Origin: Ancylothrix sp. D3o
Lineage (GTDB): Bacteria; Cyanobacteriota; Cyanobacteriia; Cyanobacteriales; Oscillatoriaceae
Direction of reading: 5' to 3'
Length of the DNA stretch: 64,000 nt
NCBI RefSeq assembly: GCF_025370775.1
Contig: NZ_JAMXEX010000008.1
Span: 62,001-126,000, forward strand
Shown here: positions 44,106 to 52,955 of the stretch, one piece after another
Numbering within the stretch: position 1 is the first letter of the stretch
Layout of the letters: each line of letters opens with the position of its first letter
Notes under the pieces: generated by a model
Database searches by the model: none
Seen by the model: only the letters and a program-made list of their open reading frames with translations
Told to the model about the DNA's origin: nothing
Made by a program: the position numbers and the translations under genes

Positions 44106-45932
44106 CTAAACTGTTGGCAAACCTCGTTCCAGATCCAGCCCCAAAGGTTCATCAAACTTTTGCTGAGAACCGGCAGCCAGCAAATTCAAAAAATGACGCA
44201 ATCGCTGAGACTGTTCGACATTCAAACGATAAGAGCCATCCTCTTGTTTATAAAACAATGCAGCCTTTTGCAAAGCCAAAAACTCAGGACTCTCCCGAAA
44301 CTGGCGATCCAACAAAACAGCATCCGCCGGCTCAAGGCAAAAAGGCACCGGCAACTCACCATCCAAAAACGCCCGAATTCGCTCAGCACAAATACGAGTA
44401 TTAATGCCCCGAAACTCCAAAAATTGCAAAATATCCGCAAGACTACCCGCCACACCAGCCCCCACCGTCAACAATTCCAACAGCAAAAAATAATCACTAT
44501 ATTGATGTCGTTGCCAGTTAACCACCAAAGGATGTAGCGGTAACGCCGCCAACCCATAAGCCACCCTACTACAAGCCGATGCCGGTGTGGGAGTCTGTGT
44601 ATCTTGAATAATGCTGGCATTAGGCAACTTAGAACGCAACCACCGGCCTATCCCTTCCAAAGCAGCACTCCCCCCCGTACAAATTGCCCGCTCGATAGCC
44701 ACCACCGGCACCCCAGTTTGACTCAAAAGAGCATTTAATTCCCGGTTAAGTTGTTGAACAAAAGGCACAAAAACCCGCGTTTCCAAATCTCGCCGCAAAC
44801 AGCGTTTTCGCTCTTCTCCCAGTTCTAAAATAAACTGATCTTGATGTTGCAAAATCACTTTTAACTGACTTGCCGCTTCTAGCAATAACTCTCCCTGGGG
44901 AAAAGCTCTTAATTTTTGCAGCAAGCGGTAGCGTTTTTCGAGTTCCGGTTCCCCCGGCGTGGGAAAATCATCTCCAGGCGAAAGATGATAACTCCCAGGA
45001 GAAAAAATACCTTTGCCTTTGAGAAGTAACTGGCAAACAATATCCAGATCAATAGCATCACCGGCATAGGAAAAATTTAAAACTTTAAAATCCTCTGCCT
45101 TCAGTTCGCCCAAATTAGCCGGCACATTAACTAACGCCAATTCTGTCATCGATGCGCCGCTATTCAAAATCAGCGTATAACCCAAGCAGCCGGAATTATA
45201 TAAACTTTGTTTTTGATTTCCGGCAAAAATTCGCGGTTCTTTGTCGCCTTTTACTACCAAATTTTCACCCCCTCCACCCGGTAAAATTGATAGCAAAGTT
45301 GCGGTAGTTTCCGGCACAAAAACCACTTGCTCGGCACGAGAAACTAAACCGGCTTCTAAAACCGCTTCCCGCAGATTAAAACAATAGCTATCCGGCCAAG
45401 AAGCGGGAAAACTCAAAATCACAGCCGCCAGTTCTGAAGAGGCCATTTTAAATTGTTTTCTTTCGAGGCCGGTGGCATAAGTTTTATAATTAAAATTCTG
45501 GCTCGGTTGGAAAGTTCCAGGTTTTAAACTTGCAAACAAGACTTTTAATATTTCCTCAAACCATTCTAAAGGAAGGGAAACATTTTCAGACCATTTGCAT
45601 ATAGGTTGCAACTCTTTTGTTTGTTGATTGGTGTTTAAACCAGCTTTTAGATAGGGTTTAAAATTACTCACCAACAAGCCTGATAGAGGCGAATTTTGAA
45701 CCGCTGATTCGCTGTCCGGGTCAAGATTTTTTACTGGCTGGGCTACAATTTTTGAGAGAGAAAGGGTATTTTCGGTGGGGGTGAGTGTTCCCAGCCATTC
45801 CAAATAAGCGGCGCAGGGGAATTGATAAAGACGTTGGGGAGGGGCCACCGGCGGCTGTGATTGTTGTTTCCAATAAATCGGATAAACCTCGCCTCCACCG
45901 GCTGAGCCAAGACCAGATTGCCGGTTAAGCAA
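44106..45932 (-). CDS. Hsp70/actin-fold ATPase-like protein, reading frame extends upstream of any normal start
   Basis: 608 residues from the first possible TTG (45932), but the frame continues upstream and encodes WYLGIDFGTTGFSAVLL, the phosphate-1 motif of Hsp70/actin ATPases, at about 45977-45930. Between the in-frame TAA (46031-46029) and 45932 there is no ATG, GTG or TTG. Further motifs: LILNSGASMTELALV (phosphate-2-like), FSYAGDAIDLDIVCQLLL and ICTGGSAALEGIGRWL (adenosine). The C-terminal 120 residues do not look like a DnaK substrate domain. It directly follows the scaffold gene; a -1 shift at that gene's A9 run would make one 1501-residue protein. Function unknown. Confidence 0.75.
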   Translation of the reverse strand: MLNRQSGLGSAGGGEVYPIYWKQQSQPPVAPPQRLYQFPCAAYLEWLGTLTPTENTLSLSKIVAQPVKNLDPDSESAVQNSPLSGLLVSNFKPYLKAGLNTNQQTKELQPICKWSENVSLPLEWFEEILKVLFASLKPGTFQPSQNFNYKTYATGLERKQFKMASSELAAVILSFPASWPDSYCFNLREAVLEAGLVSRAEQVVFVPETTATLLSILPGGGGENLVVKGDKEPRIFAGNQKQSLYNSGCLGYTLILNSGASMTELALVNVPANLGELKAEDFKVLNFSYAGDAIDLDIVCQLLLKGKGIFSPGSYHLSPGDDFPTPGEPELEKRYRLLQKLRAFPQGELLLEAASQLKVILQHQDQFILELGEERKRCLRRDLETRVFVPFVQQLNRELNALLSQTGVPVVAIERAICTGGSAALEGIGRWLRSKLPNASIIQDTQTPTPASACSRVAYGLAALPLHPLVVNWQRHQYSDYFLLLELLTVGAGVAGSLADILQFLEFRGINTRICAERIRAFLDGELPVPFCLEPADAVLLDRQFRESPEFLALQKAALFYKQEDGSYRLNVEQSQRLRHFLNLLAAGSQQKFDEPLGLDLERGLPTV

Positions 45933-46015
45933 AACAGCAGAAAAACCGGTGGTGCCGAAATCAATTCCCAGATACCATTGTTGGGAGTTTTGGGAATCAC
46001 TGAGTGGGGGTTTAT

Positions 46016-48610
46016 TTAAGGTTTTTTTTTACCAGATTGGGATGAGTCGCTAGAGTCAGAAAACTGGGCGCCAAACGAGAATAAATCATCGTCGTTGCTG
46101 CCGGCATTACCGCTTTGGGAATCATCCTCTAAACTGGCAAAGAAATCGTCCAAACTGAGGTTTCCCAAGTCGTCGAGGCTGGCTTTAGAGGTGGTGCCTG
46201 TGGTGTCCCAGGTGGGGTCTGAGGCGAATAAATCTCTGACATTTTCCTCGCTGCTTGGCGGAGAGTCGTTCAAGGTGGCAAAGAGATCATCGAGGGATTG
46301 GGGTTCGGGGTTGGATGCTGGGCCGGGGGGTGGGGTTAAATTTTCGCTTTCAAATAAATCGGCTGTTTCTAGGGTTTCCGGTTGGGAAAAAGTCGAGGAA
46401 GCGGTGGCTGCTCCTAAGCTGGCAAAGGCTTCATCGAGGGTCATGTTGGGGGTTTCTTTGATCACCGGCCCTGGTTCGGGGTTGCTGGAGGGGGCTGCAA
46501 CATTGCTGAGTTGAGTTTGGGTGAGTTGGGTCAGCCATTCTTCCATGCTGGTTAAGAGTGGTTCTTCTTCGAGGGTGTCATCCATTTCTGTTGCCGGCTC
46601 TAAAAGGTTACTGCTCGGTGCCGGTGTGCTAGAAAGGCCCATATCCGATACCCATTCTCCGAAGGTTGGGTTATCCTCATCGCTGCTGTCTGTAGTTAGT
46701 GGCCCCAGGGATGTCCATTCGTTGGGGCTGTCGAAATTTTCTGTTGTTTGAGGGGGGAGTGAGGGGGTGTCGGTTGCTAGTAAGGAAAGATCGTCTTGGA
46801 GTTGTTCTAAGAGGTTGGGGTTTTCTAGGGCGAAGCTGCTGCCGGGCCGGTTTGGTGTTTGGGCGCTTGTGTTGAGTTCTTCGGAAGCGGGTAATAAATT
46901 TTCTTCGGGTGAGGCGGGGATGAAGTTGTCGGCTGTCCACTCGTCGGCCAACACCAGGGGGTCTGGTTCTTCGGTGATGGTTTGAGGTTCTTCATCGCTT
47001 GGGGTGCTGAAGTCGGTGGTGCCGGTGGCTTCGAGGGAGACCTGTTCTTCTGGAAAGAGTTCGTTAAAAATGTCGAGTGAGTCGTTTTCGCTGCTGACGG
47101 TTTCGGGGTTTAAGGGGTTTGTGTTGGTTGTTTGCTGTTCAAAAAATAAAAAGTCTTCTGGTTCTGGTTGGCTGTTGGTTTGGTCTGGTTCGGTTTGTTT
47201 GCCAAATAGGGCTTCTTCAAATAAGTCTATGCCGATGGATTCGGTTTCGCTAATGTTTTGTTTTGCTGGTTCGGTGTTGATTTCTACGGGTTCTGTCAAG
47301 CCAAATAATTCGGCATAGAGGCTCTCAAGTTGCGGTTCTGTGAGAGAGCCGGTTTCTGCAATTTGGTTGCTGGCTGTTTCGATTGGGGCTGTTTGGTTGG
47401 TTTCTGTGGTGTTGAATAGATCCAGCCAGGTGTTTTCTTGTTCTGGTTCTTGGGCCGGTTCTGGTGTTGATAGTTCTAGGGCGCTCAGTAGTTCTTGCAG
47501 GTCGTCTATGATCGGTAAGGCGATGCTAGTGTTATCGCCTTCTGTGGGGGAGGTTTGGGTTTTTGGTTCTTGGATGTTTTGGCTTGGTTGTTTTTGGCTG
47601 TTTGTGGTTGTTGGGGCTTTTGCTTGCGTTTGGTCGCTTGGTTTGGGTTTCTTTTTGGCTGCGGTGGTGTTGGTTTTGGCGGGGGCGATTGTTTTTTCCG
47701 TTTCGGTTTGGCTTGGTTGGCTGGTTGGTTCTAGGTTGCCTTTGGTGATGGAGTTTTGCAATAAGCCGGCTGCTTCTTGGCCGAGGGTTTGAGCGAGATG
47801 GTTGACTAGGTGGGTGAACATGATTTCGCCCTGCTGTCCGAGGCTGTACATTTTGTCTAGCCCTTTGGACAGCGATTCTTCATAGCCGTGCACGTTCCTG
47901 AGCAGGGCTTCAAAGACGACGCTGAGGGTGGTGTCTAGGCTTACTAGCAGTTGGTCTGTTTGTCGTTGCAGGTGCAGCAGGTTGGCAAGGCGTTGTTGGG
48001 GGTGCAAGGGTGCGGCGCTGGGTTGTCCATAAAGCGCTGAGGGTTCCCAGATGCCGGGTAATTCGGGGGTAATTTCGCCTTCTAGGCTCTGGGCTCCACC
48101 GGAGAGCAGTTGGTCTTCTATTTTGCTTAGGCTTTGGCTGATTTGCTGGCTGAGGGTTTCTTGCAACCGGCTGCTTAAGATTTGCAAGAATTCGGCAATG
48201 AGTTGCTGTTGCTGGTTTGCTTGCTCTGTGCTGTAGATGCTGTGCTGTCTCTCTAGTTGCCTGATTTCTTTGAGCAGGCTGTCTCGTTCTTTTTGTAGGG
48301 TTTCTAGGTCGTTTTGTAAGGGCTGCATGAGGTTTGATCTCAGGCCGGTCATTTCTGCAATCACGTTTTGCAGCATTTGCTCGACTGCTTGCGGACTGTT
48401 GCCGCTTTCTTCTGCTTGGATGATGTTGGCGGACTGTTGCGGTTCGCCTAGTAAGGGTTGGATTTCTCCTAGATAGCTGCGGGTTCGCTCTAAGACTCGC
48501 CGATAGTCTTTGACCGTCTCTCCCATCCAGGGAAGGCGGGGCACCGGCATCTGTAATACGCTGTCTATCTCAGCAATGAGTGTGTGTATCCGAGCTTGAT
48601 GAGAATTCAC
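46016..48610 (-). CDS. Coiled-coil scaffold-like protein with repeated LDDLF motifs
   Basis: 864 residues. Residues 1-70 form a conserved-looking head (RIHTLIAEIDSVL, RRVLERTRSYL). About 75-150 is a coiled coil (LETLQKERDSLLKEIRQLE); about 205-290 is another helical domain (LANLLHLQRQTDQLLVSLD). From about 300 on, the chain is disordered, acidic and Ser/Thr/Pro-rich. It holds about ten short hydrophobic motifs of the type (S/T)LD(D/E)xFAxL, for example SLDDLFATL, TLDEAFASLG, SLDDFFASLED, SLDIFNELF. Such spaced motifs suggest a multivalent docking platform. It ends in SGKKKP on an A9 run that may shift into the ATPase gene. I do not recognise the family. Confidence 0.75.
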   Translation of the reverse strand: MNSHQARIHTLIAEIDSVLQMPVPRLPWMGETVKDYRRVLERTRSYLGEIQPLLGEPQQSANIIQAEESGNSPQAVEQMLQNVIAEMTGLRSNLMQPLQNDLETLQKERDSLLKEIRQLERQHSIYSTEQANQQQQLIAEFLQILSSRLQETLSQQISQSLSKIEDQLLSGGAQSLEGEITPELPGIWEPSALYGQPSAAPLHPQQRLANLLHLQRQTDQLLVSLDTTLSVVFEALLRNVHGYEESLSKGLDKMYSLGQQGEIMFTHLVNHLAQTLGQEAAGLLQNSITKGNLEPTSQPSQTETEKTIAPAKTNTTAAKKKPKPSDQTQAKAPTTTNSQKQPSQNIQEPKTQTSPTEGDNTSIALPIIDDLQELLSALELSTPEPAQEPEQENTWLDLFNTTETNQTAPIETASNQIAETGSLTEPQLESLYAELFGLTEPVEINTEPAKQNISETESIGIDLFEEALFGKQTEPDQTNSQPEPEDFLFFEQQTTNTNPLNPETVSSENDSLDIFNELFPEEQVSLEATGTTDFSTPSDEEPQTITEEPDPLVLADEWTADNFIPASPEENLLPASEELNTSAQTPNRPGSSFALENPNLLEQLQDDLSLLATDTPSLPPQTTENFDSPNEWTSLGPLTTDSSDEDNPTFGEWVSDMGLSSTPAPSSNLLEPATEMDDTLEEEPLLTSMEEWLTQLTQTQLSNVAAPSSNPEPGPVIKETPNMTLDEAFASLGAATASSTFSQPETLETADLFESENLTPPPGPASNPEPQSLDDLFATLNDSPPSSEENVRDLFASDPTWDTTGTTSKASLDDLGNLSLDDFFASLEDDSQSGNAGSNDDDLFSFGAQFSDSSDSSQSGKKKP
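46022..46030 (-). promoter_or_regulatory. A9 slippery tract joining scaffold and ATPase frames
   Basis: On the minus strand nine A follow GGT at the end of the scaffold gene (GGT AAA AAA AAA CCT TAA). A -1 shift, or one extra A, changes the reading to AAA ACC TTA AAT AAA CCC and enters the ATPase frame 15 codons before WYLGIDFGTT. A possible stem, ATTCCCA/TGGGAAT, lies at 45997-45991/45970-45964. Runs of this length are known sites of ribosomal or RNA-polymerase slippage; here the effect is inferred. A sequencing error in the homopolymer would give the same picture. Confidence 0.5.
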
Positions 48611-49192
48611 GAGTTTATTACCCTGTCTTGAACGTTTTTGAGATCCGCGTTTTTAGTTTAGCCACACCGGCTGTTATTTTTTATTTTCTTTGATTTTATG
48701 GCCGGTTTTTTGATTTTTTTTGTTTTTAGGCCGGTTCTTTCTTTGCTCTTGGGTTTGCTCCCCTGCTCGCTACCTCCAATTATGGGCCATTTTTTCGCCT
48801 CTTAGGAGCCTTGGCCGCGAGCTTCGCTATTACATACTTGTCTTATATCACTTTTTTGGCATTTTTTGAGGATTTTTGCTCTCAATATTTGGGTTTTTCT
48901 TGTGTGGCTAATTTTGTTTTTTTGCTGCTGGTGAAAGAATGTCTGGATGCCGGTTATAAGTGACGGTTTTGGCGGAAATATGGCCAATTTTATAAAAAAA
49001 ATTTACCCTTATTTACGATGAATTCTCGGCTCTCCTTTTATAGGTTTTCCCCCGACTTTCCTAGCCTAGACTTTGCCTATTTTTTTTTGATCCCCCAGTC
49101 TTTCACCCCCTTTCTAGTCTTTTATTTGCTACACTGAGACAACGCCAGAAAAATACTTTCTGCACCGACGATTCCAGCATGAGAGGTCAAGC
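48611..49192. other. 582-base intergenic region between divergent genes
   Basis: T-rich plus strand without a credible gene. A TACACT (about 49130) some 60 bases before tldD could be a -10 box; no clear -35 element is seen. Nothing else to report. Confidence 0.4.
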
Positions 49193-50665
49193 ATGAGTCC
49201 CAGTACCCTACTTTTATCACGAGAACTGCCGGCACTACAATATGACTCGACAACCGAGCGATTTGATGAAACTTGGGAAGCTCCACTTTCTGTCCTTTTA
49301 GGTTTAGGACGCGCTGCGGGTGCTGATTTCGTCGAATTTTTCCTTGAACGAGTTAATTATATCAGTTGTTTGGCAGAAGATGACACGATTACCAGTATTT
49401 CTCCTCGTCTGTCAACGGGCGCCGGGGTGCGGGTGTTTCGGGGAACGGCTGATTGTTATGTCAGCACGAATGATTTATCTTTTTCGGGCCTAAAAGCTGC
49501 TTTAGAAAAAGGTCTTTCTATTTTGGGTTTACAGTTGCCTTCGGCTAATGCTTTTATTCCAGAAATTCATTTAGAGTTGTTGCGCGATTATGCAACGAAA
49601 AAAGGCAAGGATTCGTGGTTATCGAATTGCAGTTCGATGCGCGAAATGGGTGAGGTTTTGCTGGCCGGTAATGCTAAGTTAAATCTCAAGGCTAGTCATG
49701 TTCAATCACGCCGGGCAAGTTATTTCCGTGATTGGCAAGAGGTTTTGGTGGCTGCTTCGGATGGCACTTTTGCCCGCGATATTCGCCTTACTCAGTCGGC
49801 TGGTTTTAATTTGTTGTGCGCTGATGGTGCCCATCGTTCTTCGATAGCTAAACGGGCCGGTAATACAAGTGATCCAAGCTTTTTACGAGTTTGGAATTAT
49901 GAGGAGGATGCTGCTGAGGTGGCGGAGTCTGCCGGCAAGATGTTATATGCCGATTATGTGGAGTCGGGAAATTACCCGATTATTATGGCTAATGAGTTTG
50001 GGGGTGTGATTTTTCACGAGGCTTGTGGGCACTTGTTGGAAACTACTCAAATTGAACGCAAAACTACTCCTTTTGCTGATAAGAAAGGCGAAAAAATTGC
50101 TCACGAAAGTTTGACTGCTTGGGATGAGGGACGCACTGATAATGCGTTCGGTACTATTGATATGGATGATGAGGGTATGCCGGCTCAACGTACTCTTTTA
50201 ATCGAAAAAGGTGTGCTGAAAAATTTCTTGGCTGATCGGGCCGGTTCTTTGCGTACTGGTCATCCTCGCACCGGCAGTGGACGCCGCCAAAATTATTCCT
50301 ATGCTGCTGCTTCTCGGATGCGAAATACTTATATTGCACCTGGGGATTACAGTATTGATGATTTGTTTGCGTCTATTGATAAGGGCATTTATTGCAAGAA
50401 AATGGGCGGGGGTAGTGTCGGGGCTACCGGCCAATTTAATTTTGGTGTGGAAGAGGCTTATTTAATTGAAAATGGGAAGGTTACTAAGCCTTTGAAAGGG
50501 GCTACTTTGATTGGGGATGCACAGGAAATTATGAATAAAATTTCTATGTGTTCTCAAGATTTGGGTCTGGCTGCCGGTTTTTGTGGTTCGGTTAGTGGCA
50601 GTATTTATACTACTGTTGGTCAGCCTCATTTGAAGGTTGATTCGATTACTATTGGTGGCCGGTAG
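49193..50665 (+). CDS. tldD: TldD-family metalloprotease
   Basis: 490 residues. The zinc motif HEACGH (275-280; His275, Glu276, His279-His280 region) lies in [14 protein letters not shown], as in TldD (HExxxH). Also typical are [40 protein letters not shown] and the end [12 protein letters not shown]. TldD pairs with TldE/PmbA to form a heterodimeric protease that degrades unfolded short peptides and matures some modified peptides in other bacteria. The tldE gene follows after about 100 bases. No precursor peptide gene is visible nearby. Confidence 0.93.
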   Translation: MSPSTLLLSRELPALQYDSTTERFDETWEAPLSVLLGLGRAAGADFVEFFLERVNYISCLAEDDTITSISPRLSTGAGVRVFRGTADCYVSTNDLSFSGLKAALEKGLSILGLQLPSANAFIPEIHLELLRDYATKKGKDSWLSNCSSMREMGEVLLAGNAKLNLKASHVQSRRASYFRDWQEVLVAASDGTFARDIRLTQSAGFNLLCADGAHRSSIAKRAGNTSDPSFLRVWNYEEDAAEVAESAGKMLYADYVESGNYPIIMANEFGGVIFHEACGHLLETTQIERKTTPFADKKGEKIAHESLTAWDEGRTDNAFGTIDMDDEGMPAQRTLLIEKGVLKNFLADRAGSLRTGHPRTGSGRRQNYSYAAASRMRNTYIAPGDYSIDDLFASIDKGIYCKKMGGGSVGATGQFNFGVEEAYLIENGKVTKPLKGATLIGDAQEIMNKISMCSQDLGLAAGFCGSVSGSIYTTVGQPHLKVDSITIGGR

Positions 50666-50674
50666 GTTTTTTTG

Positions 50675-50731
50675 AACCGCAGATAAACGCAGATAAACGC
50701 AGATAAATGGCAGGCAAGATGCCTGCCCCAC
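50675..50731. repeat. Tandem GCAGATAAAC units and GCAGGCAAGATGCCTGC palindrome
   Basis: Three tandem ten-base units (CGCAGATAAA) are followed by the palindrome GGCAGGCAAGATGCCTGCC (50709-50727). The palindrome is a variant of the one at 11186-11202. It fills most of the gap between tldD and tldE. Confidence 0.75.
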
Positions 50732-50769
50732 TTTTGTTGTAGTTAGTTTTTTTAGGGTTTAGGTTGAGT

Positions 50770-52113
50770 ATGCCGAATATTAATGAGATTGCAAGTTACG
50801 CTGAGGATTCTGCGAAGAAGTTGGGTATCAAGAAGTATGATATCTATGGGGCTATTGTGGATGATACGAGTGTCCAGGTAGACCGGGGTGAGCCTAAGCA
50901 GGTTAAGGCTTCTAATCGTTCTAGTGTGACGGTTCGGGTTTGGAATGATGAGCAAACAATGGGCATCACTAGCACGACGGATGTTGATCCAAAGGGTTTG
51001 GAATTGGCGTTAAAGATGGCTTATGAGGCTAGTTTTTTTGGGGTGAAGGAATACGCTCCTGATTTTAGTCCTGAAGCGACGGCTCCTTTGGCGGCTGAGA
51101 TTCCAAATGAGAAGTCACAACAAGCGCCAGTTTCTGAATTAATACAGACTTTGATAGGAGTTGAAAAGGAGCTTTTAGAGGCTCATCCTGCTATTAAAGG
51201 TGTGCCTTATAATGGTTTGGCGCAGCGGGATATGGATCGTTTTTATCTGAATAGTGAGGGGGCTTTGCGGACGGAGGCTCGCTCGACGGCTTCGATTTAT
51301 TTGTACACTAAAACTGAGGAGGAAGGTAAGAAACCTCGCAGTGCCGGTGCTTTTAAAATAAGTCGGGGTTTGGAGGGTCTTGATACTGAGGGTTGTCTAA
51401 AGGAGGCGGTTGAGAAAACGATTAGCCATTTAAACTATGAAAAGGTTAAAACCGGCAAATATCGGGTTGTGTTTTCGCCGGAGGCTTTTTTAAGTTTGTT
51501 GGGGGCGTTTTCTAATTTGTTTAATGCTCAAAGTATTTTGGATAAGCAAAGTCTTTCTACTCCTGATTCTTTGGGTACGGAAGTTGCTTCTCCTTTGCTT
51601 TGTGTATGTGATGATGCGCTTCATCCGGCAAATATTGGGGCCGAAACTTTTGATGGGGAAGGTACACCGACTCGTCGGGTTGAGGTTATTAAGGATGGAA
51701 TTTTGAGCAGCTTTTTGCATAGTTCAGGAACGGCAAAACGCATGAATGCTTCTCCCACCGGCCATGCCAATACGGGGGCGAAGGTAACGGTTAGTCCGCA
51801 TTTTTATCATGTTTTTGCTGGTAAGCCGGCTGCTGCCGAATACAGTCTGGAAACGGCAGAAAATGTGATTTTAATTGATGATTTGCAGGCGCTTCATGCG
51901 GGTGTCAAATCTTTACAAGGTTCCTTTTCTTTGCCGTTTGATGGTTGGATTGTTAATAAAGGTGTTAAAACCAGTATTGAGTCTGCTACTGTCGCCGGTG
52001 ATTTTCTGGAGTTGTTGAAGTCGATTATTTTTGTGGAAAGTGAGGCTGAGTTAACACCTGGTGGTTTGTGCCCTCGTGTTTGGGTTGAGGGGTTATCTGT
52101 TACTGGTGAATAA
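50770..52113 (+). CDS. tldE: TldE/PmbA-family metalloprotease partner
   Basis: 447 residues from ATG 50770 (a TTG two codons earlier is the alternative). Family segments: VQVDRGEPKQVKASNRSSV, LYTKTEEEGKKPRSAG, KYRVVFSPEAFLSLLGAF, SPLLCVCDDALHPANIG, SSGTAKRMNAS and the end GGLCPRVWVEGLSVTGE. Unlike TldD it lacks HExxxH, as expected for the non-catalytic half. It closes the active chamber of the TldD/E dimer. Confidence 0.92.
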   Translation: MPNINEIASYAEDSAKKLGIKKYDIYGAIVDDTSVQVDRGEPKQVKASNRSSVTVRVWNDEQTMGITSTTDVDPKGLELALKMAYEASFFGVKEYAPDFSPEATAPLAAEIPNEKSQQAPVSELIQTLIGVEKELLEAHPAIKGVPYNGLAQRDMDRFYLNSEGALRTEARSTASIYLYTKTEEEGKKPRSAGAFKISRGLEGLDTEGCLKEAVEKTISHLNYEKVKTGKYRVVFSPEAFLSLLGAFSNLFNAQSILDKQSLSTPDSLGTEVASPLLCVCDDALHPANIGAETFDGEGTPTRRVEVIKDGILSSFLHSSGTAKRMNASPTGHANTGAKVTVSPHFYHVFAGKPAAAEYSLETAENVILIDDLQALHAGVKSLQGSFSLPFDGWIVNKGVKTSIESATVAGDFLELLKSIIFVESEAELTPGGLCPRVWVEGLSVTGE

Positions 52114-52141
52114 CTCCACCTTGTTTAAAGTGGTGAGTTAA

Positions 52142-52330
52142 AGCGGTGGGTTAACGCGACGGGTTAACGCGCTGGGTTAAAACCCACCGCTACATGAATA
52201 AAACCCCTACGGGGTTAAGAAGGTTAATTTGTTAGTTTGTCAGTCGAAATTTAAAGCGGCGGGTTAAAGCGGCGGGTTAAAACCCACCGCTACATGAATA
52301 AAACCCCTACGGGGTTAATGAGGTTAATTT
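52142..52330. repeat. Two copies of a double-hairpin repeat, 100 bases apart
   Basis: The core GGGTTAAAACCCACCGCTAC continues with ATGAATAAAACCCCTACGGGGTTAA and is present at 52174-52217 and 52274-52317, exactly 100 bases apart. In each, (A)GCGG(T/C)GGGTT pairs with AACCCACCGCT and AACCCC-tac-GGGGTT forms a second hairpin. Before copy 1 stand tandem units GCGNNGGGTTAAC. The array follows tldE and may end its transcript. Confidence 0.8.
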
Positions 52331-52354
52331 TTGGAAGTGGCAAGTTAAAATTCA

Positions 52355-52813
52355 TTAGGGATCACAGCGAATTTCGATTAAAAATCCATCAGGATCATAG
52401 AAATAAATTCCCCGTCCAGTCGGGCGAGTAACCGGCCCGCTATCGATGCGAACATTGTTATTTTTTAAAACTTCCACCGCCTCATCAAATAAACTTTTAT
52501 CAATATCAAAAGCTAAGTGATTAGCCCGCGTAAATTGTTGAGTAGGATCGCTATGAGGTGGGCTAAGTTCCGGTTCCCAAAATAAATCTAATACCGTTCC
52601 ATCTGGAGTGATAAAATTCGCTACTTTTCCTTGGGAAACTAACTCTTTAAGAGTGCTGGGAACTTCTTCGCCGGCAAGTTCATGCAGTCCGAGTATTTTG
52701 CCGTAAAAATTGCGGGAAACGTCCATATTTTGCACATTTAAGGCGATGTGATGTACTCGCCGCAGGGTGCCGGTGTTTAGACTGGTTTGGGGCGTGGTTT
52801 CAGTTGAGAGCAT
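52355..52813 (-). CDS. VOC-superfamily (glyoxalase/dioxygenase-fold) protein
   Basis: 152 residues with the paired beta-alpha-beta-beta-beta modules of the VOC fold. HHIALNVQNMDVSRNFYGKILGL opens it (written in parts: HHIALNVQ, FYGKILGL); ANHLAFDID and FYDPDGFLIEIRCDP give a second His and the terminal Glu, the usual metal ligands. The substrate (glyoxal adduct, dioxygenase or resistance type) cannot be told. It lies on the opposite strand to its neighbours. Confidence 0.85.
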   Translation of the reverse strand: MLSTETTPQTSLNTGTLRRVHHIALNVQNMDVSRNFYGKILGLHELAGEEVPSTLKELVSQGKVANFITPDGTVLDLFWEPELSPPHSDPTQQFTRANHLAFDIDKSLFDEAVEVLKNNNVRIDSGPVTRPTGRGIYFYDPDGFLIEIRCDP

Positions 52814-52955
52814 ATTTGCTGATTTCCCTTTATTTTAATTTTAGATTTATGTTAACTCATACATTGCTGGCATCTGTTACATTTTATGAAACAAAGCGGT
52901 GTCAGCCGAATTTTTTAGCCATACTAGCAAGCATTCGCTTTTTTTTTGCTATGCT

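Noticed and set aside
45743-46000. Open frame of 85 codons with GTG start covering the start of the ATPase gene
   Set aside because: It is out of frame with the DFGTT motif and ends inside the ATPase gene without any recognisable domain. It only fills the place where a normal start codon is missing.
46095-48476. Several plus-strand open frames (up to 150 codons) opposite the scaffold gene
   Set aside because: They come from the low-complexity Ser/Thr/Pro/Glu codons of the minus-strand gene and show repetitive Ser/Val/Leu composition with no domain.
44106-48610. Calling the pair HmpF and DnaK1
   Set aside because: Only the general plan (coiled coil plus Hsp70-like protein) is similar. The ATPase lacks an evident DnaK substrate domain, and I cannot demonstrate sequence homology.
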